Assembly: GCF_002994745.2 (NCBI RefSeq)
Contig: NC_037089.1
Span: 4,442,001 to 4,506,000, forward strand
Direction of reading: 5' to 3'
Source: Rosa chinensis
Lineage: Eukaryota; Streptophyta; Magnoliopsida; Rosales; Rosaceae
Length of the DNA stretch: 64,000 nucleotides
Both the position numbers and the translations under genes were made by a program. Below the pieces are notes generated by a model, which had not been told where the DNA came from, made no database searches, and saw nothing but the letters and a program-made list of their open reading frames with translations. Shown piece after piece: positions 45,701 through 53,300 of this stretch. Each line of letters starts with the position of its first letter. Position 1 is the first letter of the stretch.

Positions 45701-47015
45701 CCCAATCTTGTGGGTCTACATGATCTATGTTTAATATATTTCCTGCTAAGTTTACATGTTCTATTCCTGAATAAGGTATTCTATTTCTTCTAGGTCTAGT
45801 TTCTTCATAATCATAAGTTCTACTATTTTCTGCATAATGTTCTCTAGTTGGTCTTATATTTTGTTGATCGGTTCTACCTACTCTTGGTTCAGTATGGATT
45901 CCTGAAGTTCCTGTTGAACTAGTTTCTTCTACAGGCATACATTCTACTTCTATTAACATATTGTTATATTCTTTTTCTCCTAAAATATGTTCTAATCCTA
46001 TTTTTAATATTAATTGCTTCAGTTCCTCATCATTTAGTCTATGTAATCCTAATTCATAAGTTTTATATTTTTCTAAGTATTGTTCTTCACTCAAATTATC
46101 TATGTCTTCTATTAATTTATCTACTATGTTATCAAAATTATGTTCAATCATATTGATTTCTAAATTATCAAAAGCCATATTAATTTCTGCTTCACTTTCT
46201 AAGTCGTCTACATTTTCTATTTGTCTATAATTGCTAAACCTTACTGATGCTTCTCCTAAGTGATTTTCAAAAATTTGTGCTTTATCAGGTTGTTTATTTT
46301 TTGATCCATGTAAATTAGGTAATAACCATTGAGTTCCTTCTAAAAAACTATTATCTACTGGTTTTGCTTCAATCATATTAACATGTTTACTTCCAAAAGT
46401 TTGTACTAAGTTTTGGAATTCAACATTAAACTTATAGTTAAATTTGTCTGACACTTTTCCTACATACATTAAACTAACACTTAAGTTTTTAAAATCGCCT
46501 TTTATATTATAATTTTTTGTTCTAATGCTTACCTTAATATATTTACTAAATTCTTTAATATTCATTACATAATTTGGAATGCAACCTATAATTGCTAAGT
46601 TTGTGCTAAGGTCTACTTCAGCTGTTGCTATGGCTGCTTGTTGGTGATTATCCCATCTATCATCATATATGTATACTAATGCTTTAGTTCCTACTTGTGC
46701 TCTAGTTAATCCTGCTATTCCGATTAATATAGTTCCTATATGAATTTGTGAATAGTTTGATTTTCTAAGTTGTTCTATTGCCGAATTACTAAGTAAATTT
46801 AGTATAACTTCTTTATCTATGCAACTTATTTCATATTGACTTATGCTACTTACTATGCTATTTCTATTTTCAAATCTTCCTAATTGATATAAATTATGTC
46901 TATTTCTTTGTGATCTTAAAAATCCATTTCTAAGAAAGTCTTGTGCCTCCTCTTCACTAGGATATATATCTTCCGTTCTTACTATTTCTTTTCCTTTTCT
47001 TCTAAAGAGTTCCAT
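42798..47015 (-). CDS. Pararetrovirus polyprotein (ORF3), cut short inside RNase H
   Basis: 1405 codons open. Order: movement protein (about 75-215, with ALVYIYDDRW); a coat-protein region with acidic patches and a basic Lys/Arg-rich stretch before a CCHC finger (CYFCGEVGHIRPKC, near residue 706); a CX2C-X15-CX2C Cys-rich motif (CSKC...CKPC); an aspartic protease with IDTGSTKS (near 886); RT with YVDDIL (near 1245); and the start of RNase H. The frame stops at a TGA (42800-42798) soon after the first RNase H motif, and the first catalytic Asp of that motif reads Tyr (ETYAS instead of the usual ETDAS). The rest of RNase H follows in frame. The Arg/Lys content before the zinc finger fits RNA or DNA packaging. 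Confidence 0.9.
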   Translation of the reverse strand: MELFRRKGKEIVRTEDIYPSEEEAQDFLRNGFLRSQRNRHNLYQLGRFENRNSIVSSISQYEISCIDKEVILNLLSNSAIEQLRKSNYSQIHIGTILIGIAGLTRAQVGTKALVYIYDDRWDNHQQAAIATAEVDLSTNLAIIGCIPNYVMNIKEFSKYIKVSIRTKNYNIKGDFKNLSVSLMYVGKVSDKFNYKFNVEFQNLVQTFGSKHVNMIEAKPVDNSFLEGTQWLLPNLHGSKNKQPDKAQIFENHLGEASVRFSNYRQIENVDDLESEAEINMAFDNLEINMIEHNFDNIVDKLIEDIDNLSEEQYLEKYKTYELGLHRLNDEELKQLILKIGLEHILGEKEYNNMLIEVECMPVEETSSTGTSGIHTEPRVGRTDQQNIRPTREHYAENSRTYDYEETRPRRNRIPYSGIEHVNLAGNILNIDHVDPQDWEKTIERWEKECVHAAIMLEFSNTTDMLDYFEHTLDGMVFDFFQAWKVKNPQQHQAAKETFNIDTFVKLIKYEFLDHNRLDGRNEQEQIRAIRNLEQLQICDLQYIGEYTTDFFKYLGRTGRINDINLLNTYMTKIKGPIGEKIWREWQKHPRKDDIAIGPRTQHVYDILREECTQLKAKRQIRKQFYMSCKNIDSPKQYGCHRKDKYNKKIRPYRKSYRKKYRSYKQHKTFDIQPSRTFRKRKYIPKHFRKTTNKPWIRKYKAPKDKSTCKCYFCGEVGHIRPKCPKLGKQPREKVQLIEQFKLEEDEDLESIYSLDNLSDSESIYSINSIDMLSESELESDYSSNSDSELDENICMFEEEQEEFQYVNLGWPQECSKCKKVVAEKYYTSKIIFCKPCYTNETLELNSIEDEEINMQNIGENQKTSSLITINCELELSKEHKIQTVGMIDTGSTKSVIKEELVPTQFRQKLVKPVRVSQFDTRTVYLTHCMTNIPIKIERQLFTLPLTFISPVGSYQFILGLNFLKSLQGILYIPPDITFFKKGITTTNQSNLIEAYNSISIEESRENNFREEENLDNNVDEQNSIEYDESIFELEYPNIGEIALVELKQIGRPKTLEELLQLAEQTRIIGEDPQLHWNKNKILAKLDIINPDLTIKTADMPCNLLDKQEFEQQIKELLNLKVIRPSKSRHRSAAFVVRKHSELKRGKARIVYNYRRLNDNTYEDSYKLPNKDELINKIQESKYFSKFDCKSGFWQIRLAEESIEWTAFTCPEGHFEWLVMPFGLKNAPSIFQRKMDQLLKKYDSFCSVYVDDILIQSKNRNEHRKHLEIILQEFIDNGIIISKNKIDLEKQDIEFLGIYIKSGTIQLQEHITKKVIEFPDRLEDKKQLQAFLGLLNYARSFIPDLGRKIAVLHSKTSKTGQKYFNTEDIKLVQQIKQEITQLKPLALPLDSSYKIVETYASALGWA

Positions 47016-47341
47016 TTGCTATTATCAAAAGGGTCTATTTTTCTTTTTCTTATATTGCTTGTGCCTAATGTTAAATTTTCTAATTTAGTAACTAATGATG
47101 GTAGTAATGATGCTGATGTGCTATTTAAAAGTTGATTAATTTCTGCTATTTGTTCTTCTATGTGATCTATTTTTTCTGCTAAATTTATTATCAATTGGAT
47201 AATAATATTATTTTGCCTTATGGGAATATTATTACTAGGAACACTTGTTGTAAAGTCTGAAAATCCTATTGGTTCTTCTTCTAACTCACTAACTTTTTTT
47301 AATGCTTTGATGTAATTATTATTATTTCTAGAATCATTCAT
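46982..47341 (-). CDS. Pararetrovirus ORF2 protein (119 aa), likely virion-associated
   Basis: Position, size, a central coiled-coil segment (about 48-95) and a basic C-terminus (NIRKRKIDP) fit the small ORF2 proteins of badnaviruses and tungroviruses, which bind nucleic acid and associate with virions. The start overlaps the end of ORF1 and the last 34 bases overlap the start of ORF3. It is intact here. Assignment is by position and general features only. Confidence 0.75.
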   Translation of the reverse strand: MNDSRNNNNYIKALKKVSELEEEPIGFSDFTTSVPSNNIPIRQNNIIIQLIINLAEKIDHIEEQIAEINQLLNSTSASLLPSLVTKLENLTLGTSNIRKRKIDPFDNSKWNSLEEKEKK

Positions 47342-47844
47342 TAAATTAATAATCTATCTATTTTACTATGCAATTTTTCTATTTGCTCTGTTAATTCTTT
47401 TTGTACTAATTTAATTTTCTGTACTTCTATTTTCAGCTGTTCTACAATTTCTAAGGACTGCAATTCTACTTGCTTCGGCTTATTGTCAATGATGTCTACA
47501 AGCTCTTTTATTTCTTTTCTACTAGGAAACCTTTGTATATTTCTATTATTATCTTCTAGTTGTGATTGTATAAAACTTAAATTTTGTCTAATTATTTGTA
47601 GGGAATTTTTCTGAAAATAATCTAATACTTGCTGTAATTTCTGATTATACTGACTATGTTCTAATTTTATACTTTCTGCTTGGCTAATTATAAGGTCTAT
47701 GACACTATTAATTAGTGGATGTTCTTCACTATGCAAAATATGCTTATTATTCTTATGTGGAAAATAACAAACTAAAGTATTCTGATCTAGAGTGATCTTA
47801 CGTTTTTGATGCTCTGTAATCTCTAAATTAAGATAATCTATCAT
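47341..47844 (-). CDS. Pararetrovirus ORF1 protein (167 aa)
   Basis: The first ORF after the leader. No catalytic motif is visible. The sequence is charged and rich in I, Q and L, with likely coiled coils at about 85-115 and 130-165. It corresponds by position and rough size to ORF1 of badnaviruses and tungroviruses, whose role is poorly defined. Its TAA stop overlaps the ORF2 start codon as TAATG, which suits translation by leaky scanning or reinitiation. Confidence 0.8.
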   Translation of the reverse strand: MIDYLNLEITEHQKRKITLDQNTLVCYFPHKNNKHILHSEEHPLINSVIDLIISQAESIKLEHSQYNQKLQQVLDYFQKNSLQIIRQNLSFIQSQLEDNNRNIQRFPSRKEIKELVDIIDNKPKQVELQSLEIVEQLKIEVQKIKLVQKELTEQIEKLHSKIDRLLI

Positions 47845-48070
47845 AAAACAACAACAGATTTAAATATATGTAACAAACAGTTTAGATTTCAAGATAACGG
47901 AATCGTCTATTGGCCTCCAATAGTCGTCTATTGCCCCCCAATACAGGGTCGGATTGTACTGACTCTTAATTACAGGTTCAAATTTTTCTTGTTTTCTTAC
48001 TAGGTGTGTTTATGACTTCTGTCCTCAAGGTACTTTACTGATATAACTATACTATTATAATGCTAAACTA

Positions 48071-48083
48071 GGCTCTGATACAA
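48071..48083 (-). other. Pararetrovirus tRNA-Met primer binding site
   Basis: On the minus strand it reads TTGTATCAGAGCC, one base off TGGTATCAGAGCC, the plant initiator tRNA-Met site that marks position 1 of caulimovirid genomes. ORF1 follows about 230 bases downstream, as expected. Confidence 0.85.
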
Positions 48084-49419
48084 GATTTAAGGAGGTCTGT
48101 CCTAACTACACATATGCCAAAACATCTATTAAAGATTGAGTCTTGAACATGGACAAGAGCTTAAAACTGCATACAAAGCCAACCTATTGGGCCAAACAAG
48201 AGCAGAAACAGAGGTTCTTAGACTCAGAGGTTCCCTGACTAATTTTATTAGTTATCTTGGCATGCAAGTTAATTAAAACAGGAATCCTTAAAGATAATAT
48301 GATCGTCCGTTTAGCAATATAATAGCATAATTATCTCAGTGTTTCCCTATTTTGGACTAGAAGTCTACTAAGAAAACCGGAAAATAAAAAGTAAGATGAA
48401 CCTACTTGAACGTGCTAGTACAAACTGTACAGTCTTCTATGGAGTTGTAACAGAAAACACTGGTTGAATGCTAGTTTGCTTCACACGAACATGAATAAAG
48501 TGTCACCACAGCTACTGCTAATCATGAACAGCTACTGCTCCATATTACAGCTACAAATTATTGTTGTGGGTTATGTATGGATGATTGTGGTGTTAATAAG
48601 TAGAAAGTATATGAACAGATGATATTATGAACAAAGGGCTTTATTGATACTGAAAGTGTTTACAAAGGAAAGCAATGGGTACTGAGATTTTTTCTTCTCT
48701 AACGTACTCCATCTGCTATCTATTTTACATCTTATACTAGTCTTCAGCTAGCTTTGTACAAACTCCACCGTAAGGTGGTGATTCCAGAGAACAAGTGGAA
48801 GAAGCATGCAAGTATGGACGACTTGTCATGCATAACTAGACAAAGAAACATGCAAAAAAGAACAAAATTTTTCTACAACTCTTTACACAAGGAGCTACCC
48901 AACAACTGTACATGCAGAAGTCTACAAAAACAAAAGTTGCAACAGACTTTGAGAATATAAAACAAAGACACTCATGTGATGGGTATAGACAAGAAAGGTT
49001 ACAGCTATGATGTCCATTTCCGGCATTTTGAAAATAGTTTGGGTGAGTGGGAATGACCCCCCTTGGTAAATGGGTGAACGGGCATTTCCCCTACGTGATA
49101 ATTGACGCTGGATTCAGATGTTAATTCAGTTCTTACGGGCCACAGATGGTTCATAACGTTCCCGGATCGGTGGGCTATCTCTCTCATCACGAGACCCGAC
49201 CGTCTAATACATGTAAGCTTTCAAGGTTGGAAAACCTTGGACCATTCCGCATTGCTCTCACATGGTAATTAGTTCTGGACTCAGATGTTAGTTGAGTTGT
49301 TACGGGCCTATGAATGGTTCATAATGTTTCCAGACCGGTGGGCCGTCTCTGTCCATCCAAATGCCATTGTTTAACCAAAAAAAAAGAAAAGTCTCTATCT
49401 ATTGACTGTATGCAACGTG
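48084..49419. other. Probable viral intergenic region grading into host flank
   Basis: Up to about 48750-48950 it has features fitting the viral promoter region on the minus strand: a weak TATA-like GTATAAGATG (core 48736-48731) and AATAAA at 48645-48640, about 90 bases downstream, as caulimovirids place their poly(A) signal. 49085-49350 is host-like: a unit of about 90 bases (GATTCAGATGTTA and TTACGGGCC blocks) occurs twice, 166 bases apart. Short ORFs show no family match. Confidence 0.5.
49085..49350. repeat. Two-unit direct repeat, 166-bp spacing
   Basis: 49092-49190 and 49258-49356 share CAGATGTTA, TTACGGGCC, ATGGTTCATAA, CGGTGGGC and TCTCT blocks in order. A related stretch is near 40600-40700 on the other side of the pararetrovirus. 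Confidence 0.7.
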
Positions 49420-50104
49420 CAGTGGCGGATCTAGGATACAAAAGTCGTCTAGGCTAATTAGAAGTACACTATTGCAGACTTAAAAAATAAAAGTGCAGAG
49501 TAAAGGAAACTTGACATCAACAGCATGACTTGAAAGTTGGAACCATCCTAAGCTAAGCTAGACACGTACGTTAATAGTAGTACTCTACAGAATAATACTC
49601 TGCAAACTTGTTTTACTCTCATTTTAGCCACTAGAGGTTTATATTTCCTATATAGACGAGGGCAAAGTGTCATATTTGAACAAACAAACAGCGGGTATCG
49701 GAAAAGAGAAGGAGAAATCAATCATAGACAGATTGATAGGATATGGATCTTAACGGTGCTGTTAATCCTCATAATCAACCAGAGTAAGTAGCTCGGTGTT
49801 TTTGTCTTTGCCGTTTATCTTCTTTCTCGCTAGTTTCTGCTTGTTTAGCAGAAGGTCAAGGCAGTCATTGGGGAGTCCATCGATCAAAGATGACCAGATC
49901 ATCGAGCTCGTCTCCAACTGGTGCCGCACTGCCGTCAAGGAGATGAGGACACGAGGGCTTGAGTTAGTTGAGTAGCTGCATATAATTTTTTTTTTTTAGG
50001 GGCTAGTATGGATTGAAGGGAAGTATACATATACTTGAGAGTTTTTGGACCAAAATTCTGTCTAGGCTGCAGCCCAGACAACCTTCCATGTGGTTCCGCC
50101 ACTG
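49420..50104. mobile_element. Non-autonomous hAT element with captured gene fragment (Pack-hAT candidate)
   Basis: Starts CAGTGGCGGATC and ends TTCCGCCACTG (inverted repeat exact over 10 bases), flanked by the exact 8-bp duplication GCAACGTG (49412-49419 and 50105-50112). It is 685 bases with no transposase. Without it the flanks rejoin as a sequence also found at 40370-40390. It lies about 225 bases upstream of the MSH7 start codon. Its interior looks like the 5' end of a plant gene. Confidence 0.92.
49743..49975 (+). pseudogene. Captured host gene 5' fragment inside the hAT element
   Basis: Exon 49743-49783 starts with ATG (MDLNGAVNPHNQPE). An intron with GTAAGTAG donor and TTTAGCAG acceptor (49784-49851) follows, then an exon to a TAG at 49973-49975, all in frame, giving about 57 codons. 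The second exon contains DDQIIELVSNWCRTAVKE. Upstream, CTATATAG near 49650 and an A-rich leader look like a promoter and 5' UTR. I do not recognise the donor gene; the frame ends inside the element. Confidence 0.55.
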
Positions 50105-50241
50105 GCAACGTGGCGATGCATCACTGGCCTAACGGTCTGAAAGCCTTATGCGGCGTCGTTTGTGCTAGTGGAAAGGTAAAGGTCTTTACTTAGGTCAAAT
50201 CAAAATCACCGCCGGGAAAATATTCCCAAAAGGCGGCAATA

Positions 50242-50254
50242 TTTTGGCGCCAAA
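50242..50254 (+). promoter_or_regulatory. E2F binding site in the MSH7 promoter
   Basis: TTTTGGCGCCAAA, a palindromic consensus E2F site, 75 bases before the MSH7 ATG. Nearby are GGGAAAATATTCCC (50213-50226) and CGCCGGGAAAA, a weaker E2F-like site. E2F drives S-phase expression of replication and repair genes, which fits a mismatch-repair gene. No TATA box is evident. Confidence 0.75.
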
Positions 50255-50328
50255 TTCATCATCTGCTTTAATAAAACTAAGCCGATTCGGCGGCTTTCGT
50301 CTTATGCATTTCTCTCCGAATCGGAAAA

Positions 50329-53300
50329 ATGCAGCGCCAGAAATCGATCCTCTCCTTCTTCCGGAAACCCGCGCCTGACAAAAGCACCTCCACCGCCGGA
50401 GACGACGGCCTTGGAGTTAATCAGTTCGCGGCGAAGGAGCAGGAGCAGGAGCAGAAGCCCGTCGGATCCAATCAGCCTCCGGATCTCGAAGTTCGAGGAA
50501 CCGACACTCCGCCTGAGAAGGTGCCACGTCAGATTCAGCCGGCGAATTCTGCGAGCCTGAAAGACTCTTCGCCTTTCTCTAGTATTATGCATAAGTTTAT
50601 GAAGGTCGATGACACAAATAAGGCTTCTCAGAGCCACCGGTACTATTCATCATCTTCTCCAGTTAGATTAACAGTGATTTTTACTTATTTATCTGGTGAA
50701 TCGTATATAAATACTTAGGGTTTGACGAATTGTTCAAGCTCATTACTGACACTGAAGCCTTGGGTATAGTAGTTGATAGCTGCATTTGGCTCTCTGATGT
50801 TAGATTTAGCTTTCTTTTGGATTTCTGCGAACAAATTTTCAATTCTGTTTTGTGATTTTTTGTGTAGGAATGAACCAAATGGTGGTTCCTCTAATGATTG
50901 TACGGTATCTGGTAAACTCAATGATACCAATTCCAGTAAGAAAATTAATCGAGGTGCTGTGATGCATATCGAAAGTGATGAGGACATTGCTGGACCAGAA
51001 ACACCGGGGACACAACGTCTAGTTCCACGTATGAAGCGAATTCAAGAGGAGATTCCTAAGTCTGGGGATAAATTTGGGAGTTCTTTGCCAGATTCTAGCA
51101 AAAGATTGAAAGTTCTTGGGGAGCCAACAGTCTTAGACAAGAGCCATGGGGAAGCATCTGATATGGCTAGCAAGTTTGAGTGGCTTGACCCATCCCGAAT
51201 CAGAGATGCAAATCGCAGAAGGCCTGGTGATCCTCTCTATGACAAAACATCACTTTTTATACCGCCTGATGCTCTGAAGAAAATGTCGGCATCACAAAGA
51301 CAATACTGGGATGTCAAGTGTCAGTATATGGATGTTGTGATTTTCTTTAAAGTGGTAAGTTAGAACTGGTTGAACATTTATTCTTGAAGTGCATTATGTT
51401 TCTACTGGGAACCTCTGTAGCTTGATGAAATGCTGTGGCACCACATATTTAGTTTGACAATTGACAAAAGCAATCCATTTGTAGAATGAACAAATAAAGA
51501 TTTTTTTTTTCTCCCAAAAGACTAAGTAGATAACATTTTGCTGGCTAGAGGTTCATACTTTGTTCTTTGTCATGGGTTTTGGGATGATTTATTTTCTGCT
51601 CGAGATCTTTTAAAGAGAATATGGTGTAGAACAAAGTTGGTTTCTATTTGCAGAATTTATAGGCTCAATCTTGCTGTTTGCGCTATATCACTGTGACCTA
51701 ATATGACGACGTGTGATCAAACACAGGGAAAGTTTTATGAGCTTTATGAACTAGATGCTGAAATTGGCCACAAGGAGCTTGATTGGAAAATGACCTTGAG
51801 TGGTGTTGGGAAATGTCGTCAGGTGACTTGAATCACTGATTGTTTTTATTTGTATACTTGTTCTGTCAACAAAGTATATGTTTATCTGTTGATCAGAATA
51901 ATTTGCATATATTGATTTTCTCTGTGGTCAGGTTGGCATCTCTGAAAGTGGGATTGACGATGCTGTTCAAAAGTTGGTTGTCCGTGGGTATGTGATTGAC
52001 TGGCCTTATTAACTTGATCATCATCTGCATCCTTTGTCGCAGGATGAGTTTCACTTCCTAGATTAATATATTAATACATCATAACTGACTTGTTCTTTGT
52101 TACATCTGCTGTCAAGGTATAAAGTTGGACGGATAGAGCAGCTGGAAACTTCTGATCAAGTAAAAGCCAGAGGTGCCAAAGCTGTAAGTTGACAATGCCA
52201 ACTTATATAAATTATTTTATTTTTTTGGTTCTGTAAAAAGTAGAGTAATCTTATTAAATCTTCTTTCATTTATACACTTCAATGATTATTTAGGAATCTA
52301 CGCGTCGCATGGTCTGAATTTTAAACCTCCGTTTACAGGTAATTCCAAGAAAATTGGTTCAGGTAGTCACACCATCAACCACAACTGATGGAAATATTGG
52401 GCCTGATGCTGTTCATCTTCTTGCAATAAAAGAGGTTTGTGTCTTTATGATGTACTGAATTTTTCAACTTGCTCAAGTGTAGTTGCAAACTGAGATTTTT
52501 GCCACTTGCTATTTCATTTACTGTTCTTTTATGTCCTGATTGTGTTATTAGTAAGCTCAGTCTCATGTCATTGATACTACAGTTGAAATATGTTTACCTT
52601 GTATGTGTCCTTGTCCTAAAGCCACCAAACACAATAGTTATGCAACTCAGAGATGTTAAGAGAAAGCACCATAGCAGGCTCTTATTCTGTTAAAAACATG
52701 TCTTTCTTTACTGTTTCTCAATAGTTATATTATTCATCTTCAGAGTATCTTCATATGCTTTCTCTCATTAGTTTGTCATGCTTGAAGGATTTGCATTTCT
52801 TCTGTACATACCTATCTTCTGGCTACCAGAAACATGTTCTCAGAATTACTGTATTTATAATTCCCTTCATTTTTTATATTTAGGGGAACTCTGGGGTCGA
52901 CAATGGTTCAGTTGTATACGGGTTTGCTTTTGTTGATTGTTCTGCTTTAAAGTTCTGGATTGGTGCTATCAGTGATGATGCTTCGTGTGCTGCTTTGGGG
53001 GCTTTATTGATGCAAGTATGCTCTTTCTTCTTCTTCTTCGTCTTACCTTGTGATTCTTGAATGAGTATTTTTGAAGGCTTGAGAACTTGTATTCTAATTG
53101 TCTTGATGTGATGTTAGGTGTCACCCAAAGAAGTTGTATATGAAAACAGAGGTACACCATTTTTTTTTTTGCATGTCCTCTTGTTTTGCCGAAAATAGAA
53201 GTTTCATGAAATATTTCATATCTTGAAACTTTAATATGCAAATCCTTGCAGGGCTCTCAAAAGAAGCTCAAAAAGCACTGAAAAAGTACTCAACAGGTTT

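Larger units (their letters stand above)
41005..48083 (-). mobile_element. Endogenous pararetrovirus (Caulimoviridae), tungrovirus-like four-ORF layout
   Basis: Read on the minus strand: a primer binding site close to the tRNA-Met type (48083-48071), a leader of about 240 bases, ORF1 (47844-47341), ORF2 (47341-46982), a polyprotein ORF3 (47015, open to 42798 and in frame beyond a stop to 42438), then ORF4 (42351-41194 and onward to 41005). ORF3 carries movement protein, coat zinc finger, protease, RT and RNase H in that order and no integrase, which marks a plant pararetrovirus. A fourth ORF of about 385 codons behind the polyprotein is the arrangement of rice tungro bacilliform virus. The coordinates given are the supported minimum; viral intergenic sequence may reach about 40780 and 48950. 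AT-rich codon use sets it apart from its neighbours. Confidence 0.9.

Noticed and set aside
48754..48960. 68-aa plus-strand ORF beside the pararetrovirus
   Set aside because: It is antisense to the likely viral promoter region and has no domain.
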